From CAYVAP01 sp964343195 (GTDB lineage: Bacteria; Bacteroidota; Bacteroidia; J057): a stretch of DNA of 9,925 bases. The position numbers and the translations under genes were made by a program. Location of the stretch: positions 1 through 9,925 of the forward strand of contig CAYFIR010000174.1 of assembly GCA_964343195.1 (NCBI GenBank), read 5' to 3'. Shown piece after piece: positions 1 through 7,333 of the stretch; positions within the stretch are counted from its first letter, which is position 1, and every line of letters begins with the position of its first letter. The notes below the pieces were generated by a model. The model made no database searches. It was not told where the DNA came from and was given only the letters and a program-made list of their open reading frames with translations.

Positions 1-3
1 TAG

Positions 4-85
4 GCGGATGTGGTGAAATTGGTAGACACGCTAGATTTAGGATCTTGTGCCGCAAGGCGTGGGGGTTCGAGTCCCTCCATCCGCA
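4..85 (+). tRNA. tRNA-Leu, anticodon UAG
   Basis: A complete leucine tRNA that reads CUN (mainly CUA) codons. The 7-bp acceptor stem is 4-10 (GCGGATG) paired with 78-84 (CATCCGC), with discriminator A85. The anticodon loop is 36-42 with TAG at 38-40. A long class II variable arm (GCC-GCAA-GGC, 49-58) and the T arm (stem 61-65 with 73-77, loop TTCGAGT) follow. CCA is not encoded, since A85 is followed by CTT, so the 3' end must be added by a nucleotidyltransferase. The anticodon stem 31-35/43-47 carries one T-T opposition (32/46), while the other four pairs are canonical. Confidence 0.96.
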
Positions 86-96
86 CTTCCATCCCT

Positions 97-117
97 TTTA
101 TTGCCTCAGGCAATAAA
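97..117. repeat. Perfect 9-bp inverted repeat just after tRNA-Leu
   Basis: Arms TTTATTGCC (97-105) and GGCAATAAA (109-117) flank the trinucleotide TCA. The whole 21-base stretch is palindromic around C107. It lies 12 bases behind the tRNA 3' end and no T-run follows, so it could be a processing or stabilising hairpin in the tRNA precursor, or a dyad operator for tig. The function is inferred only. Confidence 0.6.
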
Positions 118-123
118 TCGTAC

Positions 124-166
124 GGTAAAATTTAAATGCTGCTTAACAGGCAGCATTATTTTTACC
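124..166 (+). terminator. Hairpin terminator between tRNA-Leu and tig
   Basis: An inner 8-bp perfect stem, AATGCTGC (135-142) with GCAGCATT (150-157), encloses a 7-base loop and is followed by a short T-run at 159-163. An outer stem GGTAAAA (124-130) with TTTTACC (160-166) can form in addition, making the element roughly symmetric. It probably ends the tRNA transcript. If so, tig needs a promoter inside 86-199 or depends on readthrough. No convincing promoter could be picked by eye. Confidence 0.65.
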
Positions 167-199
167 ACCCAAATTGATAACATCTCAAAGATTCGGAAA

Positions 200-1678
200 T
201 TGAATACAACGTTAGAATCTACCGGAACACTTACCTCGACCCTCAAATTGGTAATCGAGCCTGCTGACTACGCAGGAAAAGTTAAAGATGAACTCAAGAA
301 GCAGGCCAAGAAGGCAAACCTTCCTGGATTCCGCCCCGGCAAGGTACCCATCGGGGTGGTACGTCGCATGGTGGGCCGCTCAGTGGTTATCGAAACTGTA
401 AACGAGGTGGTAAATACTGTTCTCCGCGATTATATCAAGGAAGAAAAACTGAATCTTGTTGGGGATCCCATGCCTACCGAACAGAAGGGAGAGGAAGACT
501 TTGACCCCAATGCGGAGAAAACCATGGAGTTTGAGTTTGAACTGGGCCACGCCCCGGAGTTTGAACTCAACCTGGAAGTAGCTGATATGCCTGACCGCTA
601 TGAAGTTAGCGTTGACGAAGAATATTTTGAAGAGCAACTTTCTCATTACCGCGAGCGATTTGGAGGGGTGACCAATCCTGAAACACTGGAAAAAGGGGAC
701 ATCTTTTATGGACGTCTTCATGAAGTGGATGAGGAAGGAAATGCAGTAGAGGAAGGCTTTGAGCAACTGGTTCCCTTCAACCCTATCCGCTTTGAGAACG
801 ATGAGTTCTTCGAGCAGTTCATCGGCGCCAAAATAGAAGACATCTTCGACATCAATCTGAAGGAGATCAACGACGACACCGCCAAACTGGCCGAGCTATT
901 GTTTATCGAAGCCGATCAGTTGGAAGAGGTTTTGGACAAAAAGCTCAAGATCGAAATCAAGCGCATGAACCGCCTGGGAACTGCCGATTTCAACGAAGAG
1001 TTTTTCGCGAAAATGGCCGAAGAGTTCAAGTGGACCGATGTTGACATCGAAGGCATGGACGAAGAGTCCTTCAAGGCCAGGATGAAGGAGTCCCTGGAAG
1101 AGCCTCTGGCAGAAAACGCAAAGTGGTTCTACCGCAACCAGCTTCGCGATCAAATCATTGCTGGACATCCACTCGAGTTTCCTGATGAATTTCTCAAGCG
1201 CTGGCTGCTGAGAACCAATGAAAACCTGACTCAGGCCAATATTGACCAGGAGTACCCTGATTACATCCGTTCTCTAACCTGGTCGTTGATCGTCGATAAG
1301 ATGGTTGAGGCCAATCCGGAGATGGAGATTAAGGAGGAAGACATCAACGAAGAACTGCTGCGTAGCCTACGCTCACAATTCCTGCGCATGGGCATGCCCA
1401 TGCCTCCAGAGCGGGAGCAGGAATTCCTGCAAATGGCGGCTCAAAACCAGGAAATGGTGAACAACGCAGTACAAAGTGTCGTCGCAACCAAGGTGTTTGA
1501 CCTGCTGGATGAGAAGATCATCCCCAATCAAAAATCTATCAGCTCAAGCGAATTCCAGAAAATGCTGGAAGAAGAAGAGGCCAAACGCGCTGCTGAACAG
1601 GCAGCAAAAAGCCAGTCCACTGACGTCCTGGAAGGTGATGTAGAAATGGAAGAAGTGACTGCTGAAGATTCAGAATAA
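200..1678 (+). CDS. tig: Trigger factor (ribosome-associated chaperone)
   Basis: Trigger factor binds the large ribosomal subunit at the peptide exit and shields nascent chains in the cytoplasm. The N-terminal ribosome-binding domain carries the signature GFRPGKVP at residues 43-50. A middle region (about 155-260) sits where the FKBP-like prolyl isomerase domain lies; it looks divergent, as is common in Bacteroidota. A long helical C-terminal chaperone region and an acidic tail rich in Glu/Asp follow. The reading frame is open upstream into the tRNA, and the extra residues do not resemble the family. TTG at 200 is chosen as the start because it is directly followed by NTTLESTG, the usual N-terminus of Bacteroidota trigger factors, and no ATG lies nearby. 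This gives 492 residues, longer than the 432 of E. coli. No clear Shine-Dalgarno is seen. The product is very secure; the start is good but inferred. Confidence 0.93.
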   Translation: MNTTLESTGTLTSTLKLVIEPADYAGKVKDELKKQAKKANLPGFRPGKVPIGVVRRMVGRSVVIETVNEVVNTVLRDYIKEEKLNLVGDPMPTEQKGEEDFDPNAEKTMEFEFELGHAPEFELNLEVADMPDRYEVSVDEEYFEEQLSHYRERFGGVTNPETLEKGDIFYGRLHEVDEEGNAVEEGFEQLVPFNPIRFENDEFFEQFIGAKIEDIFDINLKEINDDTAKLAELLFIEADQLEEVLDKKLKIEIKRMNRLGTADFNEEFFAKMAEEFKWTDVDIEGMDEESFKARMKESLEEPLAENAKWFYRNQLRDQIIAGHPLEFPDEFLKRWLLRTNENLTQANIDQEYPDYIRSLTWSLIVDKMVEANPEMEIKEEDINEELLRSLRSQFLRMGMPMPPEREQEFLQMAAQNQEMVNNAVQSVVATKVFDLLDEKIIPNQKSISSSEFQKMLEEEEAKRAAEQAAKSQSTDVLEGDVEMEEVTAEDSE

Positions 1679-1691
1679 TCTCATCATATAT

Positions 1692-1725
1692 AAAAAAGGC
1701 CTGGGCATTTGCTCAGGCTTTTTTT
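1692..1725. terminator. Bidirectional terminator between convergent tig and yihY-like gene
   Basis: The stem GCCTGGGC (1699-1706) pairs with GCTCAGGC (1711-1718) using one G-T wobble around an ATTT loop. Seven T follow (1719-1725) and six A precede (1692-1697), so the element can stop transcripts from both strands. It lies between the stop of tig (1678) and the stop of the minus-strand gene (1760). Confidence 0.9.
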
Positions 1726-1759
1726 GTTTTATGGGAGTCCCTCCGGATGAATATGGTCC

Positions 1760-2824
1760 TTACGTAACCTTCTTCCCGGACTCCTTCAGTTCCGCAGCTT
1801 TTCGGTCCAGTTCTTCAGGAGGTGGGAGTTTTCCCACTTTTTCTTTGCCCTCTACCTGACTATCATGGTAGGCAGCGATGTCTATGGCAGCATTCAGCTC
1901 AAAGCCAATCAGGAGCATGATAGAGATATAGTAGAACCATACCATCAGGACGATGATCGCTCCCAAAGAGCCGTAGAGGCGGTCAAAGTTGGCAAAATTG
2001 GCGAAGTAGTACCGCAGGCCAATCATAGCGACCAGCATCAGGGCCCCGGCTGCGATGGAACCCGGTGAGAAAAACTTCCACCGCTCCTTGGTCGCTGGAG
2101 CCAGAGAATACAACATGGATATCGCCATAAAGATGGTGGTCGCTGTAACAAAGAGGCTTGAGATCTGGACGAATATTTCCCTCCAGGCCCAGGTAAACCA
2201 GCCTGAGACCAGCAGCCAGTCCAACAGCCGAACCATCCACATCTGTAGAAGAACGGCAAGGACGATAATGCCTGCCAATGAGATAAAAATCAGCGTGGCT
2301 GTTCCATATAGTTGAAAGATGTTCCGCCGCTTGAAGACCTCTTCCTGCTTGGTAAATGCTTTCATCATGGCGATCACCCCACGGGTTGCTCCCCACAAAG
2401 CCAGCAAAACAGAAACGATAATCAAGAGGCCATTTCCTCCCCGATCAAAATACCCTCCAACCAATCCTCTCACCATGTCAATCAATTCTGGCTCAGACAT
2501 CCCCGACGTAGTGGACATGGGCATAAACTGCATGACAAAATGCAGGGCCCTACTTTCAAGTCCAGGTATGGGGATACTCGGCAGCACCAGGAAAGCCAGG
2601 AGAAGCGCGGGTATCAGGCTAAAGAAAAACTGATAGGACATCGCCGAAGCCAGCAAGGTGAATTTACTGTCACCCAGTGCACGAAAAAAGAAACGCATCA
2701 CGTCATACAGCCCCATCCCCTGAAAACCAGGGAGCTTGATTTTTCGCATCCAGATCAGGACCTGGAAAATGCTGCGTTTGATCTGATGTCGTATCTCTTT
2801 TAGCATGGGTACATGGATGTCCAT
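1760..2824 (-). CDS. YihY/virulence factor BrkB family membrane protein
   Basis: A 354-residue polytopic inner-membrane protein. About 55 N-terminal residues rich in basic and amphipathic segments precede the first membrane span (about 56-82, with the family-typical SAMSYQFFFSLIPALL). Further hydrophobic spans lie near 130-155 and 178-200 and in the C-terminal half, where FDRLYGSLGAIIVLMVWFYY and the following GFELNAAI are typical of the family. The charged C-terminus (about 320-354) is probably cytoplasmic. The family's role is unsettled: BrkB was linked to serum resistance in Bordetella, and the old label as RNase BN is wrong. The start at 2824 is the first ATG; M7 at 2806 is an equally possible start, and neither has a Shine-Dalgarno. 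The gene lies 159 bases downstream of the sulfatase on the same strand and converges on tig. The function in this organism is unknown. Confidence 0.9.
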   Translation of the reverse strand: MDIHVPMLKEIRHQIKRSIFQVLIWMRKIKLPGFQGMGLYDVMRFFFRALGDSKFTLLASAMSYQFFFSLIPALLLAFLVLPSIPIPGLESRALHFVMQFMPMSTTSGMSEPELIDMVRGLVGGYFDRGGNGLLIIVSVLLALWGATRGVIAMMKAFTKQEEVFKRRNIFQLYGTATLIFISLAGIIVLAVLLQMWMVRLLDWLLVSGWFTWAWREIFVQISSLFVTATTIFMAISMLYSLAPATKERWKFFSPGSIAAGALMLVAMIGLRYYFANFANFDRLYGSLGAIIVLMVWFYYISIMLLIGFELNAAIDIAAYHDSQVEGKEKVGKLPPPEELDRKAAELKESGKKVT

Positions 2825-2919
2825 CCAGGACTATGAAGCGAAAGAACAAGGTTTTACCGGATTTAGCAACCCCAGTATGGGAATTTTGCCCTGGAAGCGG
2901 ACCCAAAGGCCTATGTCAG

Positions 2920-2937
2920 GCATTATGTGGATAATGC
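2920..2937. repeat. Short perfect hairpin between sulfatase and yihY-like gene
   Basis: GCATTAT (2920-2926) and ATAATGC (2931-2937) form a 7-bp perfect stem with a 4-base loop. It lies about 47 bases beyond the sulfatase stop on the minus strand. No T-run follows on either strand, so it is not a standard terminator. It may stabilise or attenuate the minus-strand transcript, or be chance. Confidence 0.35.
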
Positions 2938-2983
2938 TGTAACGCAAGCCCCTGATTCTGCCTTTCCAATCTCTCCTTTCGTT

Positions 2984-4492
2984 CTAAGGTCTTCGATGGT
3001 ACTTCCAGTCGATGCGCCGGGCGGGTGGTGCCTTGAGCGGAATCTGCAACCCGTTTGTCTCTTCGAGCCAGTCAAACAAAGCCTGCTTAAGCTCCAGGGC
3101 AATCTCGGTGTGGGCTTCACTCCGAATGAGGTTATTGACCTCATCGGGGTCTTCCTGAAGGTCGTAGAGCTCGTTGGCGTCCCAGACTCCGTAGTTGAAA
3201 ATGTATTTATAACGATCCGTGCGTACGGCAAACATGGTCGGGGTCTGGGGAAAAGATGGCTCCCAGAAGTATTCGTAGAAAATCCGCTCTCGCCAGTCCT
3301 CCTGATCTCCTGCAAAGAGAGGAGCCATAGAGCGCCCATCCATTTGGTCAGGCGTGTAAACCCCAGCCATTTCCAACACCGTAGGGGCAATGTCAATATT
3401 CTGAACCACTGCCTCGATGGTGCTACCTGGTTCTATCAGTTCAGGACAATGTGCCAGCATGGGTACCCGCATGGAGGGCTCATACGCATCCCGCTTGTCA
3501 ATCAGTCCCTTCTCACCAAACTGAAAGCCATTGTCTCCCATGTAAATGATCAAGGTTGACTCCGCAAGTCCTTCTGCTTCCAACCAGTCCATCAACCGAC
3601 CGATCTCCCGATCCATGCTGTAAAGGGTCTCGCAGTAGGTATAAATCACGGTATCCATGCTTTGCAGGCCATGATAGGCGTAGTCCACTCCATGCCAGGA
3701 ATAGCGTTGTTCCTTGACCCACTCGGGAATGTCCTCCAGGTTGACGTTCTCCCCTACCCTTCTGGGATCCAGGTCCTCCTGCGTATAGGAGGCAGAAGCC
3801 GGATAATAGATGGGCTTGCCGTGGTAGCGATTGGCGACGTCTGGAGCCGGTTCAAACTGAGCGTGAACGGCCTTGTAGGACAGGTACATAAAGAACGGCT
3901 GTGCCTGTTCCCGCTCTCTCAACCAGTCGATGGCGTAATCAGTTACTACCGTGGGGGTATATTCATCTTCATCGCGTTGTACTTCTTTTCCATCAACATT
4001 CAACGTGGCACCATAATACCTTCCCTGGCCACGATAGCTTACCCAGCGGTCAAATCCAGGGCGGGGATGGTCGGCTGCATCGCCCATGTGCCACTTTCCA
4101 AAGAAGCTCGTCTGGTAGCCTACCTCCGTCAGGTACTCAGGGAAATAGATCAGTCCCTCGGGCTCGAGAGAGTGGTTATCTACCACCTCATGGTGATGGG
4201 AAAACTGTCCGGTCAGGATAGAGGCCCGGCTGGGGGAGCAAAGGGAAGTGGTGACAAACGCGTTGGCCAGGTGGGCGCCTCCGGCGGCTATCCGATCGAG
4301 GTTGGGGGTCTCGAGCCAGGGAACCTGCTCTGGCTCCATGAAGCTCATGAAATCATAGCGGTGATCGTCGCTGAGGATAAAAATGACATTGCGGGGCTCC
4401 GTCTCGGTATTGACCTCCAGTTCCAGTCGCTGGCTAAGGCCGATCAGGGGGAGGGAAATGATTCCCCAGAGTACAATTGATTTTATTGACAT
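2984..4492 (-). CDS. Secreted sulfatase (alkaline phosphatase superfamily, Cys-type)
   Basis: It hydrolyses a sulfate ester, probably on a polysaccharide or other organic sulfate, in the periplasm or outside the cell. A Sec signal peptide covers about residues 1-20 (hydrophobic run, no lipobox cysteine). Metal-binding DD is at 42-43. The formylglycine motif CSPSR is at 85-89 and continues into the typical ASILTG. GKWH gives K133 and H135, followed by H210 (AVHAQFEP), D320-N321 (YMGDNG) and K333. All expected catalytic residues are present, so the enzyme should be active once C85 is converted to formylglycine by an FGE or anSME enzyme encoded elsewhere. The 502-residue length is normal. The substrate cannot be told from sequence alone. 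There is no SusC/SusD pair, other sulfatase or glycoside hydrolase beside it. The start ATG at 4492 is followed at once by the signal peptide, so it is well placed. Confidence 0.93.
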   Translation of the reverse strand: MSIKSIVLWGIISLPLIGLSQRLELEVNTETEPRNVIFILSDDHRYDFMSFMEPEQVPWLETPNLDRIAAGGAHLANAFVTTSLCSPSRASILTGQFSHHHEVVDNHSLEPEGLIYFPEYLTEVGYQTSFFGKWHMGDAADHPRPGFDRWVSYRGQGRYYGATLNVDGKEVQRDEDEYTPTVVTDYAIDWLREREQAQPFFMYLSYKAVHAQFEPAPDVANRYHGKPIYYPASASYTQEDLDPRRVGENVNLEDIPEWVKEQRYSWHGVDYAYHGLQSMDTVIYTYCETLYSMDREIGRLMDWLEAEGLAESTLIIYMGDNGFQFGEKGLIDKRDAYEPSMRVPMLAHCPELIEPGSTIEAVVQNIDIAPTVLEMAGVYTPDQMDGRSMAPLFAGDQEDWRERIFYEYFWEPSFPQTPTMFAVRTDRYKYIFNYGVWDANELYDLQEDPDEVNNLIRSEAHTEIALELKQALFDWLEETNGLQIPLKAPPARRIDWKYHRRP

Positions 4493-4527
4493 AAATGAGG
4501 GCGGTTAATTCGGGAGGATGAATTTAT

Positions 4528-4538
4528 CAAAAATTATA
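4528..4538 (-). promoter_or_regulatory. Possible promoter element upstream of the sulfatase
   Basis: On the minus strand the sequence reads TATAATTTTTG. It contains a TATAAT and, shifted, AATTTTTG, which resembles the Bacteroidota -7 consensus TAnnTTTG with one mismatch. It lies about 36-46 bases before the sulfatase start and behind a terminator, where the gene would need its own promoter. No TTG at the right -33 distance is seen, so the call is weak. Confidence 0.3.
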
Positions 4539-4565
4539 GAACCAGATCAACCGAATAAAGGCATG

Positions 4566-4595
4566 AAAAAAGGAGCACCTCCGTAGAGACGCTCC
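4566..4595 (-). terminator. Terminator of the PASTA gene, UACG tetraloop
   Basis: Read on the minus strand, GGAGCGTCTC (4595-4586) pairs with GAGGTGCTCC (4581-4572) over 10 bp with two G-T wobbles. The loop is TACG closed by C-G, a member of the very stable UNCG tetraloop class. Six T follow on that strand (4571-4566). It lies 28 bases beyond the PASTA gene stop and separates that gene from the sulfatase. Confidence 0.9.
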
Positions 4596-4623
4596 CATTT
4601 ATCATTGAATCTTGGGCCGGAGG

Positions 4624-5457
4624 CTATTCCTGTGTGCCACCGTCGCCTTCATTTACCTCCTCAAAGATGATCCCCTCAGTTGACGTGGGTTCTTCTCCAT
4701 AAATGTACAGGTCAATGGATTCACCACGGCTGATAGAGTCACTCAGTCCGGGGCGGGGGTTCTGCTTGTACACCTTCCCGTACATGTCACCAGGACCATT
4801 GGAATTGTAAAGCACAATGCCGACCCCAAGACCTGTCTCGGTCAATACCGACAACGCATCTTCATATGAGTAGCCTTCGAGATCCGGAATCTGTACCCGT
4901 CCTACACTTCGTCCGGAACCGATGATGATGTCCACTGGGGCATTGGGCGGAAGTTTATCTCCGGGTTGCACCTGCTTCCCCTGATAGCGTGCACCCAGGA
5001 CAACATTGGCAAAATCCGGCTTTGTGATAATCTGCCCCAGGGTCAGGCCACTGTTGGCGAGACGACTGGCCGCTTCAGCTTCGGAAAGGTCTATCAGATT
5101 GGGAAGCTCTTTGGGGGTAGGCTTCAACTGCTGAACCGTAATCGCAATCAGGCGATGCGGCTTCACACGGGTAAAGGGAGCGGGATACTGCTTCATGACC
5201 CAATACTCCTCCTTGTCCATATGAGTCTCGGGTGGCTCAATTGAGTCTGAAATTTCAGGTTCAAAGCCCGCATCCTCCAGTATTACCATGGCCTCCTCTG
5301 CACTCATGTTGCCTACATTGGGAACCATGATGCCGTCACCGTGGCGGGTGTACATGGGAAGGATCAAAAAGAAAATCCCCAAATACAGCAAAACACCGCC
5401 TCCGATCAGACCCAGAACGGTCAGCAGGAATTCACGGCTGATGAAATAGCGTAACAT
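4624..5457 (-). CDS. Membrane-anchored protein with three PASTA domains
   Basis: A 277-residue protein with a short N-terminal cytoplasmic stretch, one membrane span at about 11-34, and three tandem PASTA domains outside the membrane. The repeats begin near MVPNVGNMSAEEA (about 44), ELPNLIDLSEAEA (about 116) and QIPDLEGYSYEDA (about 188). Each ends with a beta-strand such as LIAITV, VDIIIGSG or IDLYIYG. PASTA domains bind peptidoglycan fragments or beta-lactam-like ligands in Firmicutes and Actinobacteria kinases and in PBP2x. Here there is no kinase or transpeptidase domain, which is usual for Bacteroidota proteins of this type. A role in sensing or holding the cell wall is inference. The C-terminal tail is acidic and low in complexity. 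It follows argS by 82 bases on the same strand with no terminator seen between, so cotranscription is possible. Its own end is marked by a strong terminator. Confidence 0.88.
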   Translation of the reverse strand: MLRYFISREFLLTVLGLIGGGVLLYLGIFFLILPMYTRHGDGIMVPNVGNMSAEEAMVILEDAGFEPEISDSIEPPETHMDKEEYWVMKQYPAPFTRVKPHRLIAITVQQLKPTPKELPNLIDLSEAEAASRLANSGLTLGQIITKPDFANVVLGARYQGKQVQPGDKLPPNAPVDIIIGSGRSVGRVQIPDLEGYSYEDALSVLTETGLGVGIVLYNSNGPGDMYGKVYKQNPRPGLSDSISRGESIDLYIYGEEPTSTEGIIFEEVNEGDGGTQE

Positions 5458-5539
5458 ATTGTTGAGTAAATCTTAAAGTCAGTTTTAGGAGCAAAAACGG
5501 GGAGAATAGGCCATTTGCAAAAATTCTTCCGAAAAAATT

Positions 5540-7333
5540 CTACATCCTTTCCGGCATCTCGATGCCCAGGAGCCTCAGGCTTTCTTTCATCACCTTTCCT
5601 GCCATTTGAGAAAGGGTCAGACGGAAAGCACTGGTACCGGGCTTGTCCTGCTGCAGGATTTTCTCTCCCGCATAGAACTTGTTGAAATCCCTCGCAGCCT
5701 CGTACGCATAGTTAGCCAGCAGGCTGGGATTGTACGTATTGGCAGCTTCTTCCAATACCTCCCGGTACCGAAATATACGCAAAAGCAGGCTACGTTCAGC
5801 AGGAGCCAGCGAATCTTCCAGTCTGGTCTCTGCGGTAAGCTCTGCCACTTCCTCCCGCTTCCTCAGCAGAGAAGCTGTACGGGTATAGCTATACTGTACA
5901 AAGGTTCCCGTCTGCCCATGGATATCGATGGATTCCTTTGGGTCAAACAACATCCTTTTCTTGGGATCAACTTTGGCAAGGAAGAATTTGAGCGCTCCCA
6001 GGCCAATGGTGCGGTGCAAAGTCGATAATTCGTCCGCGTTCAGGCCTTCGGTTTTTCCGAGATTTTCGGTTTCCTCCGCAGCCTTTTGAATCATTTCATC
6101 CATGAGGTCATCGGCCTCCACGGTGGTTCCTTCACGGGACTTCATCTTCCCACTGGGCAAGTCCACCATGCCATAACTCAGGTGAAACAGCCCTTCGGCG
6201 TAGGATTTCTCCAGCTTCTTCAGCACCGTAAACAGCACTTTGAAATGGTAGTCCTGCTCATTTCCCACCACGTAAATCGACTTGTCCATGGAGAACTCGT
6301 CGTATTTGTCCTTGGCGATGGCCAGATCCTGGGTGATGTAGAGCGAAGTTCCATTGGCACGGAGGAGAACCTTCTCATCCAGCCCGTCCTCGGTCAGGTC
6401 CACCTTGATGGCTCCATCTTCTGCCTGGTAAAAAAGGCCCTTGTCCAGCCCTTCCTGCACCACTTCCTTGCCGCGCTGATAGACTTCTGATTCGTAGTAA
6501 AACCGATCGAACTTCACGCCCAAGCGGCTGAAGGTATCATCGTATGCGGCATAGACCCAGCTGTTCATCCGCTTCCAGAGGGCTACGGTGGCGGGGTCTC
6601 CGTTTTCCCACTTGATGGTCAGGTCATTGATCGCCTGGGTGGTGGCTGCTTCCTTTTCGGCGGCTTTCTTGTCCAGCCCCTTTTCTTCCATCAGGCGAGC
6701 GACTTCCTCCTTGTGCATATTGGCAAAGGAGACATAGTAATCCCCCACCAGCTTGTCCCCTTTGACGCCAGCAGATTCGGGAGAATTCTGATTGGGCGAC
6801 TGCAGGTAGGCATACATAGACTTGGAGATGTTGGTCCCCCGGTCGTTGAAGAGACAGGTAGGGGATACCTCGTAGCCATTGGCCTTGAGCACCTGGGTAA
6901 TGGAATACCCCAGAATGATGTTACGCAAATGCCCCAGGTGCAGGGGTTTGTTGGTATTGGGGGAGCAATACTCCACCACGACCTTTTGTCCAAGGCCCTG
7001 CTGACTTTGAAGAAAGCCATCGTTTTGAGCCACGGTGGAGAGCCACTTTAGCCAGAATGCATCCGAAAGCTTGAGGTTCAAAAACCCTTTGATAACATTA
7101 AAACTTTCTACCATATCCAACCGCGACTGAAGCTCCTCCCCTAGCTTTTCGGCGATCTGAGGGGGGCTACCGATGCGCAGCCGCGTCAGGGGAAAGGTTA
7201 CGAGGGTAAAGTCCCCTTCGAATTCCTTCTTGGTTTCCTGGATGGTGAGAGAATCGGGGGCTACCGATTGATCAAAAGTATCCTGAATGACGGCCGCTGC
7301 CGCCTTTTGAATTTCTACTACTGGGTCGAGCAT
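5540..7333 (-). CDS. argS: Arginine--tRNA ligase (arginyl-tRNA synthetase)
   Basis: A class I aminoacyl-tRNA synthetase that charges tRNA-Arg with arginine using ATP in the cytoplasm. The protein has 597 residues, normal for the family. The N-terminal additional domain (about 5-88, ending in VIKGFLNLKL) is followed by the catalytic core with VVEYCSPNTNKPLHLGHLRN, whose HIGH-type motif HLGH is at 132-135. The KMSKS-like loop appears as KMKSREGT from residue 396, a variant common in bacterial ArgRS. The C-terminal DALR anticodon-binding domain begins near QYSYTRTASLLRK (about 479) and ends with LRLLGIEMPERM. The start ATG at 7333 fits the family N-terminus; no Shine-Dalgarno precedes it. The gene faces away from ybaB across a 357-base gap that should hold its promoter. 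Confidence 0.97.
   Translation of the reverse strand: MLDPVVEIQKAAAAVIQDTFDQSVAPDSLTIQETKKEFEGDFTLVTFPLTRLRIGSPPQIAEKLGEELQSRLDMVESFNVIKGFLNLKLSDAFWLKWLSTVAQNDGFLQSQQGLGQKVVVEYCSPNTNKPLHLGHLRNIILGYSITQVLKANGYEVSPTCLFNDRGTNISKSMYAYLQSPNQNSPESAGVKGDKLVGDYYVSFANMHKEEVARLMEEKGLDKKAAEKEAATTQAINDLTIKWENGDPATVALWKRMNSWVYAAYDDTFSRLGVKFDRFYYESEVYQRGKEVVQEGLDKGLFYQAEDGAIKVDLTEDGLDEKVLLRANGTSLYITQDLAIAKDKYDEFSMDKSIYVVGNEQDYHFKVLFTVLKKLEKSYAEGLFHLSYGMVDLPSGKMKSREGTTVEADDLMDEMIQKAAEETENLGKTEGLNADELSTLHRTIGLGALKFFLAKVDPKKRMLFDPKESIDIHGQTGTFVQYSYTRTASLLRKREEVAELTAETRLEDSLAPAERSLLLRIFRYREVLEEAANTYNPSLLANYAYEAARDFNKFYAGEKILQQDKPGTSAFRLTLSQMAGKVMKESLRLLGIEMPERM

Noticed and set aside
47..199. Upstream extension of the trigger factor frame into the tRNA gene
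   Set aside because: The extra residues overlap the tRNA and both hairpins and do not match the family; the conserved N-terminus begins at 200.
3662..4480. Long open frame on the plus strand opposite the sulfatase (272 codons)
   Set aside because: It is fully antisense to a clearly conserved gene with intact catalytic motifs, and its translation resembles no protein family; it is a shadow.
5519..5540. Two copies of AAAAATTC at the end of argS, first taken for a terminator
   Set aside because: They are direct, not inverted, repeats and give no stable stem before a T-run.
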